In this document: one piece after another, positions 1 through 5,516 of the stretch
Numbering within the stretch: position 1 is the first letter of the stretch
Layout: each line of letters begins with the position of its first letter
Origin: an uncultured Collinsella sp.
Lineage (GTDB): Bacteria; Actinomycetota; Coriobacteriia; Coriobacteriales; Coriobacteriaceae
Length of the DNA stretch: 8,433 nt
Direction of reading: 5' to 3'
NCBI GenBank assembly: GCA_900557505.1
Contig: USTC01000032.1
Location: 1 to 8,433, forward strand
Program-made: the position numbers and the translations under genes
The notes under the pieces: generated by a model
Seen by the model: only the letters and a program-made list of their open reading frames with translations
What the model was told of the DNA's origin: nothing
Databases searched by the model: none

Positions 1-363
<363 letters not shown>

Positions 364-386
364 GCTAGCTGCATAGGCGATTTGCG

Positions 387-415
387 AGGGCGCTCCTTTT
401 AGGGGCGCCCTTTTT
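387..415 (+). terminator. Rho-independent terminator of serS
   Basis: Ten-base-pair stem AGGGCGCTCC / GGGGCGCCCT (387-396 with 402-411, one G-U pair) around the loop TTTTA, followed by a run of T's to 415. It lies directly behind the serS stop and isolates serS from the next gene. Confidence 0.9.
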
Positions 416-461
416 GTGTACGGCTATACCATGCCGTGCGGACAGCTCAATAGAAAATACA

Positions 462-475
462 CGAACAGATGTTCT
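462..475. promoter_or_regulatory. Candidate LexA (SOS) box
   Basis: The sequence CGAACAGATGTTCT matches the Gram-positive/actinobacterial LexA consensus CGAAC-N4-GTTCG at all fixed positions except the last (T for G). It lies 60 bp upstream of the 125-aa gene. A possible -10 element, TATGCT at 496-501, would place the -35 region at about 472-478, overlapping the box, which is where a repressor would block. The -35 itself is poor (TTCTGT or TCTGTA), so the promoter is tentative. The box match is seen directly; LexA control is inference. Confidence 0.5.
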
Positions 476-534
476 GTATACATGCATCTACCTGCTATGC
501 TTTTGCTAACTAAGAGCAAGAGAAAGGGGATGTG

Positions 535-912
535 ATGGAGCTGTTCGATGAGAGGGTTGTTTTGTTCCAGAGCGATGAGGGTGGGGAGCACCTGCTGGTA
601 ACGTGCGAGCCGTCGGGTATGGGTGGTTTGGTAGTTCGGCAGACGAGTGAGGGACCGTTGACGCAATGGTGCTATGAGGAGTCGCCGCATGTGGTCGAGA
701 CGTTTGTGGCGCATGAGGCGCTTGTCGTCCTTGAGCACTTCTATGGCGTTGGAACTTCTAATCAGGTGGCCCGAATGCTGAGCATCTCGTTTGCCGATTA
801 CGACTGTGCCCAACGGGTGCGGTCGCTTCTGGGGGAGCTTGGCGCCGGGTTCGATGTGATCGAAAAGCCAATCGATCGCACGAGAAGCGCTGATGCTTGT
901 GGTGCAGCGTGA
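535..912 (+). CDS. Hypothetical protein, 125 aa, possibly SOS-regulated
   Basis: I do not recognise this protein. The start is set at ATG 535 because the ribosome site AAAGGGG (523-529) lies 5 bases before it; GTG 532, in frame, is the alternative. The product is soluble and mildly acidic, with no signal peptide or membrane segment. An N-terminal half rich in beta-type sequence (ERVVLFQS, GGLVVRQTS) is followed by helical segments (FVAHEALVVLEHFYGVG and DCAQRVRSLLGELGAGF). The last dozen residues are polar and look disordered. It stands alone between the serS terminator and the tRNA-Arg promoter, so it is monocistronic. A near-perfect LexA-type box upstream suggests induction by DNA damage, and small SOS genes often encode division inhibitors or repair accessories, but nothing in this sequence shows either. 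The antisense frame is also open here; codon use and the ribosome site favour this strand. Confidence 0.7.
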   Translation: MELFDERVVLFQSDEGGEHLLVTCEPSGMGGLVVRQTSEGPLTQWCYEESPHVVETFVAHEALVVLEHFYGVGTSNQVARMLSISFADYDCAQRVRSLLGELGAGFDVIEKPIDRTRSADACGAA

Positions 913-950
913 CAAATTGCGGCCCGCGCGAAAAAAGTTTGAGATTTTGC

Positions 951-979
951 TTGACTCTAACGAACTAAAGTGGTTTTAT
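951..979 (+). promoter_or_regulatory. Promoter of tRNA-Arg
   Basis: TTGACT (951-956, five of six matches to the -35 consensus), a 17-bp spacer, then TTTTAT (974-979); TTTATA one base later is an alternative -10. Transcription would start within a few bases of the tRNA 5' end at 992. The spacing and position make this convincing although the -10 is only a moderate match. Confidence 0.65.
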
Positions 980-991
980 ATGTCTTGCGCT

Positions 992-1068
992 GCGGCGTTA
1001 CCTCAGCTGGATAGAGGGTCTGACTACGAATCAGAACGTCATAGGTTCGAATCCTATACGCCGCACCA
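992..1068 (+). tRNA. tRNA-Arg (anticodon ACG)
   Basis: A full cloverleaf can be drawn. Acceptor GCGGCGT (992-998) pairs with ACGCCGC (1058-1064); D stem CCTC/GAGG (1001-1004, 1014-1017); anticodon stem TCTGA/TCAGA around the loop CTACGAA, anticodon ACG at 1026-1028; five-base variable loop; T stem ATAGG/CCTAT around TTCGAAT. The discriminator is A1065 and CCA (1066-1068) is encoded. ACG is normally edited to ICG by TadA to read CGU, CGC and CGA. The last 19 bases occur again exactly at 1240-1258. Confidence 0.97.
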
Positions 1069-1139
1069 ATTGAATTTAAAGCCTCCGGAAACGGGGGCTT
1101 TTCCTTTACGGGGGCATTGCGGAGATTCGAACCTCGGTC
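1050..1139 (+). repeat. 190-bp-offset repeat, copy 1 (tRNA-Arg 3' end, terminator, inverted T-arm motif)
   Basis: This copy runs from the 3' end of the intact tRNA-Arg, through its terminator, to the motif GATTCGAACCTCGGTC (1124-1139). By hand alignment 73 of 90 positions match copy 2 at 1240-1329 with no gaps. The first 19 and last 16 bases are identical. Confidence 0.85.
1078..1102 (+). terminator. Terminator of tRNA-Arg
   Basis: Ten-base-pair stem AAAGCCTCCG / CGGGGGCTTT (1078-1087 with 1092-1101, one U-G pair) closed by a GAAA tetraloop, followed by TTTT and a pyrimidine-rich stretch. It lies 9 bases after the tRNA CCA. Confidence 0.85.
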
Positions 1140-1141
1140 GA

Positions 1142-1244
1142 GGCGCGAGCGCCAAGAAAACGCGGAGCGTTTTTAGCGAGCGGGCGAGTTCGCCGGCAGG
1201 CGGGCGAAGCCGGTGCGGATCCGCGCAGCGGATGCGCGGAATCC
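1142..1244. other. GC-rich chain of five to six hairpins, unknown function
   Basis: About 100 bases hold consecutive short stem-loops. GGCG/CGCC (1142-1145, 1150-1153); AAAACGC/GCGTTTT with a GGA loop (1157-1163, 1167-1173); GGCG/CGCC with loop AGTT (1183-1186, 1191-1194); CCGGC/GCCGG (1193-1197, 1209-1213); the perfect palindrome GCGGATCCGC (1215-1224). The last is CCGCGCA/TGCGCGG with loop GCGGA (1221-1227, 1233-1239), extendable by GGAT/ATCC across one bulged A. Some are mutually exclusive. The block ends precisely where the duplicated tRNA-Arg 3' end begins. A frame is open through it but predicts a low-complexity Arg/Ser-rich peptide, so I read it as non-coding. It could be a small structured RNA, a REP-like element or debris. 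Confidence 0.6.
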
Positions 1245-1329
1245 TATACGCCGCACCATTTGAGATTAAAGCTCCCGGCAACGGGGGCTTTTCTTTTAGG
1301 CAGACGCCGCATGGATTCGAACCTCGGTC
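1240..1329 (+). repeat. 190-bp-offset repeat, copy 2: tRNA-Arg 3' fragment without tRNA body
   Basis: Begins with AATCCTATACGCCGCACCA (1240-1258), identical to the last 19 bases of tRNA-Arg, and continues through a second terminator to the motif GATTCGAACCTCGGTC (1314-1329). A complete tRNA would have to start near 1182, but no 5' acceptor strand, D arm or anticodon arm can be drawn there, so this is a tRNA remnant. Differences from copy 1 within the terminator preserve pairing. It may be the leftover of a second tandem tRNA-Arg, or an att-like scar of a lost element; the first is simpler because the similarity runs far past the tRNA end. Confidence 0.8.
1268..1292 (+). terminator. Second terminator, duplicate of the tRNA-Arg terminator
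   Basis: Ten-base-pair stem AAAGCTCCCG / CGGGGGCTTT (1268-1277 with 1282-1291) with a GCAA tetraloop and TTTT, then more T's to 1297. Compared with the first copy, a C-G and a U-G pair have swapped places and GAAA has become GCAA, so both stem and GNRA loop are kept. It would stop read-through from the hairpin block before the 765-aa gene. Confidence 0.75.
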
Positions 1330-1431
1330 AAAGGGGACTATTTCTCATCGACTCGTGTAAGATTTCGAGTATGCGCCTCGGTGAGCCCGTGGCGCGCTCT
1401 TTCTTTAGACGACCGATCAGGGTGATATTTC

Positions 1432-3729
1432 GTGGCAGAGCGTCCGACATACAAGCTCAGGTTTCTCGATCCCAAAAAGCGCTTTCCGGCCATGCCCGAG
1501 CAGCCTGCGGGACGCTCGTATGGCGTGGTTTGGAAGCTCTTTGGCGAGGACCCGCATGAATCATGCTATGTCGTCGAATTCGTCGGCAAAAGCCATGTGT
1601 CGCTTTTGGGCTACGTGAGCGTTTCGGGTGAGGTCTATAAGGTGGACCGTCCCGTTAACGATGTATCGCTGCCCGACGATCCCGACATGCAACTGATTCT
1701 TGACGAGTCCGATTCCAACATCGGTGAGATTGCGGTCAGGGGTACCGATGGGACGATGCACTCCCGGGCGCGAGTCATCGGCTCTCCCGAAGGCACCATG
1801 CGCGAACAATCCGATCGCGAGACGTGGAATTCGACGCGCAGCCTTCGCTACGGCGAGTTCATGGCCTCGATGTTCTTGCGTTACGTGATATTCGCCGATT
1901 CTGAAAACACTGTCTCGGGCACGGCAGATGCCGACGGCCTCGACGAGGGCATGAAAAATGCTGTCGACAAGATCAAGCTTGTAAAACTCCCCGAGCCGGT
2001 TGAGGTACTGCTGGGTTTTGATTCCACACCGCTGCCCGATGCAATCGAAACGTTGCTCTACCGCATTGACCATACAGATAATCCAAGTGGCATTGAGCGC
2101 TATGCCGCCGCTTTGATGGGCGAAGTTAATCTGCCTCGCCTGCGCACCATCGCGGCCAAAACCGAAATGAGCCTGGCGCGCATCGATCGCTCGAGGCTCT
2201 TTTATCTCAATTTTGACCGTAGCCTGCTGGACCAGGACGAGATCGATACCCTACTTGCCGTCGAGTGCCGCCTGAACCGCCTATCGGGCATCCTTGAGCG
2301 TATTGGGGCAGGGTTGGGCCCCGTTGCCTCGTCGCCAAGCTTTGAGGGCTGCTCGCTCTTTGACCTATGGCATATCAGCAAGACGACAAACGACGTTCCT
2401 CGCTTGCTCGAAACGCTGTCGAATGACAACCCGTGGGCCAGGCCGGGGACGGTTGCGTGCCAGCCGGGTGGCGAGTGGGACGTTCGCACCCGTTTTGCAC
2501 GTATCGTAGAAGCGCTCAACGTGGTCACGCGGCTCGACTACACCTATCGAGCGAACGTCGCCGAGGGCATCATGCTGGTGCGATTTGGCCGCACGGTTGT
2601 CGATGCTATGCCGCAGCGCGAATACGATGCTCAAGATGACGCCTGGCGCGAGGTAGATGAGCCTAAGCGCGCAACATGGGCCACTGAGCACGATGCGCGT
2701 ATTGCGCTTACACTCGCAGCGGCTTGCTTTGCTTCGGGCGCTCGCATCACGCGCTGCTACGTGCAGATTGCGGCTCCCGACGGCGAGCAGGGCGAGCGCG
2801 TTGTTGAAACGTATTCCTTTGGCCGTGCGGCCTATCTGGCCGATTGCGTTTCTGTCGCCAAGGATCTTGAGAGCATGGATATGGACGACATGCCCTGCAA
2901 GCATTTGCTCGAGGCATATGAGGCAGATACGCCGGACATGATTGAGCCTGCAGAGGTTCACGCCCGACCACGTGATGACCATCGTCCATTGCCGCCTGCG
3001 CTTCGCGATTTACTGCTCGCTGATACGGCTGACGAGCTTGAGGTCATGGAGGAGGACAACGATCCGTATGTCGCCCGTGTCGTCGAGCTGCGCGAGCAAT
3101 CCAAAGTTGACCGAGCTGGTGCTTTCGAGGGCTTTTCTCGCCTTGTCGAGGAGCTGGAAGCCAAGTGTACTGTTGCTGAGCTTTTGGCGACGGGCCCGGT
3201 GCAGACCCAGTTCTGCGACAACCAGCTGGTGCGCATGGTGCTGCCGGTGATGGAGGAGGACCGTTCCGTGCGTATCCTTCGCGCTCCCGATGCGCTGTAT
3301 TTTGCCCAGCACGAGATCTGCAGCTTTTACGCCGAACAAGAGGACTTTGAGCGTGCACTGCCCGAGGTGCGTCGTCTCTACGATTTGGCGCGCTCGTCCA
3401 TGCAGTCTCACTTTGCCCTGATTAACGTGCTAGCACGCCTGGAGCGCTATGACGAGATTATCGAGGTAGCGCGCCACGGCCTGCGCATTGCCAGCGACCG
3501 GCCTTCGATCGGTTACCTGTTCTATCGCCTGGCATTCGCCTACTGGAACTGCGACCAGCTCGAGCTGGCGCTGGCGTGCTACCGCCTAGTGCCGCGCGGC
3601 GAGGAGTCGGGCGGCAGTGCGCAGGAGGAAATGCAGGGCCTTATGAACGAGATGGGCGTCATCAAACCGCCCACGTTTGAGGAGGCTGTCGCGACCATCC
3701 ACAAGGCAGGTCTTGAGCTGCCGCCGTGA
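1432..3729 (+). CDS. Large conserved-looking hypothetical protein, 765 aa, TPR-like C-terminus
   Basis: I do not recognise the family. The GTG start follows AGGGTGAT (1419-1426), which includes the GGTGAT part of the anti-16S sequence, at a 5-base spacing. There is no signal peptide or membrane helix, so it should be cytoplasmic. The N-terminal 130 residues are beta-rich and begin with a basic stretch (RPTYKLRFLDPKKRFP). The middle is mixed alpha/beta, with a strongly acidic linker (residues about 525-540, ELEVMEEDNDP). Residues about 618-722 form helix pairs that resemble tetratricopeptide repeats: APDALYFAQHEICSFYAEQ, then HFALINVLARLERYDEII, then GYLFYRLAFAYWNCDQLELA. TPRs normally bind other proteins. 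No catalytic motif is evident. Its stop overlaps the start of a possible 45-aa ORF. Codon use is high-GC and steady over the whole length, so it is a long-resident gene rather than a recent import. Confidence 0.9.
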   Translation: MAERPTYKLRFLDPKKRFPAMPEQPAGRSYGVVWKLFGEDPHESCYVVEFVGKSHVSLLGYVSVSGEVYKVDRPVNDVSLPDDPDMQLILDESDSNIGEIAVRGTDGTMHSRARVIGSPEGTMREQSDRETWNSTRSLRYGEFMASMFLRYVIFADSENTVSGTADADGLDEGMKNAVDKIKLVKLPEPVEVLLGFDSTPLPDAIETLLYRIDHTDNPSGIERYAAALMGEVNLPRLRTIAAKTEMSLARIDRSRLFYLNFDRSLLDQDEIDTLLAVECRLNRLSGILERIGAGLGPVASSPSFEGCSLFDLWHISKTTNDVPRLLETLSNDNPWARPGTVACQPGGEWDVRTRFARIVEALNVVTRLDYTYRANVAEGIMLVRFGRTVVDAMPQREYDAQDDAWREVDEPKRATWATEHDARIALTLAAACFASGARITRCYVQIAAPDGEQGERVVETYSFGRAAYLADCVSVAKDLESMDMDDMPCKHLLEAYEADTPDMIEPAEVHARPRDDHRPLPPALRDLLLADTADELEVMEEDNDPYVARVVELREQSKVDRAGAFEGFSRLVEELEAKCTVAELLATGPVQTQFCDNQLVRMVLPVMEEDRSVRILRAPDALYFAQHEICSFYAEQEDFERALPEVRRLYDLARSSMQSHFALINVLARLERYDEIIEVARHGLRIASDRPSIGYLFYRLAFAYWNCDQLELALACYRLVPRGEESGGSAQEEMQGLMNEMGVIKPPTFEEAVATIHKAGLELPP

Positions 3730-3863
3730 CCAATCAACTCGCGGATGCCGCCGTGCAACTCGTCGATAACGGTTTCTTTTTCTTGGCGCGCGGCTGCATC
3801 TATCAAATGTGGCGCACCATGGGCAACGATGAGCTCGGCTCCCTCAACCGCTCGCTGGGGTAG
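3726..3863 (+). CDS. Possible small protein, 45 aa, translationally coupled to the 765-aa gene
   Basis: GTG at 3726 overlaps the preceding TGA stop (sequence GTGA), a typical coupling arrangement, and the frame runs to TAG at 3861-3863. The product begins MTNQLADAAVQLVDNGFFFL, followed by ARGCIYQMWRTMGNDELGSL and a short NRSLG end. It has a short hydrophobic patch (NGFFFLARG) but no clear membrane helix. No separate ribosome site is seen, though GAGCTGCCGCC lies just upstream. It could be a real small partner of the 765-aa protein, the remnant of a longer gene, or a chance frame; the overlap and normal codon use keep it in the list. Confidence 0.4.
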   Translation: MTNQLADAAVQLVDNGFFFLARGCIYQMWRTMGNDELGSLNRSLG

Positions 3864-3901
3864 GGGCGGCAAAACCGGCCTGAATAGAGCTGGATATACC
3901 G

Positions 3902-3923
3902 TTTGTTCAGTACGCTGAACAAA
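3902..3923. promoter_or_regulatory. Palindrome 1 (operator-like)
   Basis: Perfect inverted repeat TTTGTTCAG / CTGAACAAA (3902-3910, 3915-3923) around TACG. It fits the consensus TTTGTTCA-N6-TGAACAAA together with palindrome 2, whose centre is 32 bp away, about three helical turns. This looks like paired operators for a dimeric DNA-binding protein. It is not a LexA box: the half-sites are in the opposite order. Confidence 0.6.
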
Positions 3924-3931
3924 AGTGGTGT

Positions 3932-3957
3932 GTTTTGTTCAACATACTGAACAAAAC
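3932..3957. promoter_or_regulatory. Palindrome 2 (operator-like)
   Basis: Ten-base half-sites GTTTTGTTCA / TGAACAAAAC (3932-3941, 3948-3957) flank ACATAC. The arms match palindrome 1, the spacers differ, and the spacing of the pair is about three turns of DNA, which argues for protein binding rather than RNA structure. As RNA it could form an AU-rich hairpin, but no U-tract follows. Which gene it controls is unclear: it lies 70 bp after the small ORF and 260 bp before the ATPase. Confidence 0.6.
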
Positions 3958-4007
3958 GGAGGGCTGCTGGGACCGGTGGTATTTTCATCGCCTGTGCATA
4001 GATAAGG

Positions 4008-4036
4008 TATAACGAATTAAGTTATAACGAATTAAG
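4008..4036. repeat. Tandem 14-bp direct repeat
   Basis: TATAACGAATTAAG occurs at 4008-4021 and again at 4023-4036, separated by one T (period 15). The second copy overlaps the -35 position of the candidate ATPase promoter. This may be a binding site or a small slippage duplication. Confidence 0.8.
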
Positions 4037-4050
4037 ATGTGAATTACTAT
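4022..4050 (+). promoter_or_regulatory. Weak candidate promoter for the ATPase gene
   Basis: TACTAT (4045-4050) equals the -10 hexamer of the nearby tRNA-Ser promoter; 17 bp upstream is TTATAA (4022-4027), only three of six for a -35. It would give a leader of about 160 nt, including a TAGCGA/TCGCTA inverted repeat (4050-4055, 4065-4070) and the phased TG(C/T)TAAA words. No better promoter was found. Confidence 0.3.
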
Positions 4051-4146
4051 AGCGAGCGGTATTGTCGCTAATTTGAACGTAAGTATCTGTATCGGCCCAG
4101 GTGAGAAGGCCTGACAAGACCGATGCGGACGTAAAATCGCTCAGCC

Positions 4147-4200
4147 TGCTAAACCTGTTAAACTCTGCTAAAGTTGCTAAACTTTGTTAAAGTTGTTAAA
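4147..4200 (+). repeat. Six phased TG(C/T)TAAA words in the ATPase leader
   Basis: TGCTAAA or TGTTAAA starts at 4147, 4156, 4166, 4175, 4185 and 4194, i.e. spacings of 9, 10, 9, 10, 9. The order is C, T, C, C, T, T at the variable base. The array stops 7 bases before the ribosome site AGGAGG (4209-4214). Within it AACTTT-GTT-AAAGTT (4180-4194) is an inverted repeat. It is A/T-rich in an otherwise GC-rich genome. It may be a cooperative binding array, a contingency repeat or an RNA leader element. Confidence 0.75.
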
Positions 4201-4219
4201 ACTAGCAGAGGAGGGTCGA

Positions 4220-5302
4220 ATGTCGAAAGCCATTAATCCCTTTAAGCCAACGGCGGGCATGAATCCGCCTGAGCTTATCGGACGTGACGCTGTTTTGGAT
4301 GATTTTGCCGAGGCCCTTGAGAATGGTCCTGGTGCTCCCGATCGACTCATGCGCATCTCGGGCGTCCGAGGCACAGGTAAAACGGTGCTTCTCAATGCAT
4401 TGGGTGATCTTGCGCGAAAAAAAGGATTCGAGGTTGTTGACGTCGCCTCGAATGCCGGTTTTTGCAGTAGAATCCTCGAGGCTCTACAGCGAAATGTTCG
4501 TCTTGAGTCAATGTCGATTTCCCCATCAATTCTAGGAGTCAGCCTTGGCTCCGTTGAGGTATCGAAGTCGGCATCTCATCTGGGCGAGGCAATGTACGAT
4601 GCCGCGAAGCGCGGAGGTCTGCTCATTACGCTCGACGAGATTCAGGATGCCTCAACTGAGGAAATGCGCGAGCTGGGCAATGAGATGCAGCTTTTGATTC
4701 GCCAAGGGGCGAATGTCGCTTTTGCATTCGCCGGCTTGCCAACATCGGTGGATGGCGTGGTGGTGGATGATACGTTGGCGTTCCTTCAGAGGGCGAAGCA
4801 TATCGAACTCACGCGGCTTTCAGATTTTGAAGTCGGCGGATCGTTTGAGGATACGATGAGGCGTGCGGGCAAGGAACTCGACGAAGGCGTTGCTGAGCTT
4901 TTAACAAAGGCCTCGGCAGGCTATCCCTTTATGGTCCAGTTGGTCGGATATTACGCTTGGCAGGTTGCTGCGCGCAGCGGGTCGGAGAGCGTGAGTGAAG
5001 AGGCAGCTCGCAAGGGTGTCCAGGCAGCTCTTGATAGTTTCAATGCCATGGTGATTGCCCCCGCGCTGCGCAGGGTATCGGAGCGGCAGTTTCAATATCT
5101 CACGGCGATGGCGCAATGCGAAGGCGGCGAGATTACGAACGGTGATATTGCCAAAAAGATGGGATTGGCGGCGAATAAAGTCGGGTCGTATCGCAAACGT
5201 CTGATCGATACGGGACTGATTGAGCCTGCGGGCTATGGCTGTGTTTCGTTTGCAATTCCGTATATGCGCGACTATTTGTTGGGGGCGGTACGGGAAAGGT
5301 AA
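4220..5302 (+). CDS. AAA-family ATP-binding protein with C-terminal winged helix, 360 aa
   Basis: The start ATG 4220 is fixed by a strong AGGAGG 5 bases upstream; an in-frame TTG at 4184 would translate the repeat leader and is rejected. The protein has ELIGRD near residue 18, the usual entry to the AAA_16/archaeal-type ATPase fold. Walker A is GVRGTGKT (48-55, Lys54, Thr55) and Walker B is LLITLDE (134-140, Asp139-Glu140). A sensor-1-like strand VAFAFAGLP follows. After a helical lid, residues about 290-355 (RRVSERQFQYLTAMAQC, then NGDIAKKMGLAANKVGSYRK) read as a winged helix that could bind DNA. No membrane segment or effector domain (NACHT repeats, nuclease, TIR) is fused. Such stand-alone ATPases are common in bacteria and mostly uncharacterised; a regulatory or defence switch is possible, but no partner gene is adjacent. 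Base composition is somewhat more A/T-rich than its neighbours, which fits acquisition. No terminator separates it from tRNA-Ser. Confidence 0.88.
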   Translation: MSKAINPFKPTAGMNPPELIGRDAVLDDFAEALENGPGAPDRLMRISGVRGTGKTVLLNALGDLARKKGFEVVDVASNAGFCSRILEALQRNVRLESMSISPSILGVSLGSVEVSKSASHLGEAMYDAAKRGGLLITLDEIQDASTEEMRELGNEMQLLIRQGANVAFAFAGLPTSVDGVVVDDTLAFLQRAKHIELTRLSDFEVGGSFEDTMRRAGKELDEGVAELLTKASAGYPFMVQLVGYYAWQVAARSGSESVSEEAARKGVQAALDSFNAMVIAPALRRVSERQFQYLTAMAQCEGGEITNGDIAKKMGLAANKVGSYRKRLIDTGLIEPAGYGCVSFAIPYMRDYLLGAVRER

Positions 5303-5327
5303 AAATGGAATCGCTCCAAATTCCCTC

Positions 5328-5356
5328 TTGCCCATCCTCGACTGTTTGGTTACTAT
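5328..5356 (+). promoter_or_regulatory. Promoter of tRNA-Ser
   Basis: TTGCCC (5328-5333), 17-bp spacer, TACTAT (5351-5356), giving a start around 5363, eight bases before the tRNA. Position and spacing fit well. Confidence 0.6.
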
Positions 5357-5370
5357 AGAACGGCTGTTAC

Positions 5371-5461
5371 GGAGAGCTGACCGAGAGGCCGAAGGTGCTC
5401 GCCTGCTAAGCGAGTATGCCCCAAAAGGGCATCTGGGGTTCGAATCCCCAGCTCTCCGCCA
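5371..5461 (+). tRNA. tRNA-Ser (anticodon GCT)
   Basis: Class II tRNA with long variable arm. Acceptor GGAGAGC (5371-5377) pairs with GCTCTCC (5451-5457); anticodon stem CTCGC/GCGAG around CTGCTAA, anticodon GCT at 5405-5407 reading AGC/AGU. The variable arm is ATGCCC/GGGCAT; T stem TGGGG/CCCCA around TTCGAAT. G5458 is the discriminator, as expected for serine, and CCA (5459-5461) is encoded. Confidence 0.97.
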
Positions 5462-5475
5462 GTTTGACTTTAAAG

Positions 5476-5501
5476 AAGGGTCCCATTCGGGGCCCTTTTT
5501 T
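5476..5501 (+). terminator. Terminator of tRNA-Ser
   Basis: Nine-base-pair stem AAGGGTCCC / GGGGCCCTT (5476-5484 with 5489-5497, one U-G) with loop ATTC and T's to 5501, 14 bases after the CCA end. Confidence 0.88.
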
Positions 5502-5516
5502 ATTAACAAGAAAGGC

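Noticed and set aside
424..915. 163-codon minus-strand ORF opposite the 125-aa gene
   Set aside because: Antisense to a frame with a good ribosome site; the translated sequence is His/Arg/Leu-rich without a recognisable fold, and its end runs across the intergenic region.
1050..1258. 19-bp direct repeats of the tRNA-Arg 3' end as attL/attR of an integrated element
   Set aside because: Only about 170 bp lie between them, no integrase is present, and the similarity extends 70 bp past the tRNA end, which fits tandem duplication better. A deletion scar cannot be fully excluded.
893..1360. 155-codon plus-strand ORF across tRNA-Arg and the hairpin block
   Set aside because: It runs through a complete tRNA, two terminators and a hairpin-rich stretch; the peptide is low-complexity and has no ribosome site.
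1260..1559. 99-codon plus-strand ORF
   Set aside because: Begins inside the duplicated terminator and overlaps the 765-aa gene in another frame; no ribosome site and an arginine-rich shadow-like composition.
2365..2982. 205-codon minus-strand ORF inside the 765-aa gene
   Set aside because: Fully embedded antisense in a gene with continuous coding character; typical high-GC shadow.
3803..3988. 61-codon minus-strand ORF over the palindromes
   Set aside because: Its middle is simply the translation of the palindromic arms; no ribosome site, and the DNA symmetry explains the sequence better.
4147..4200. CRISPR-like array
   Set aside because: Units are 7 bp words with 2-3 bp between them, far too short for repeats and spacers; no cas genes.
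4184..4219. Upstream TTG start for the ATPase
   Set aside because: It would translate the repeat leader and the ribosome site itself; ATG 4220 has an ideal AGGAGG.
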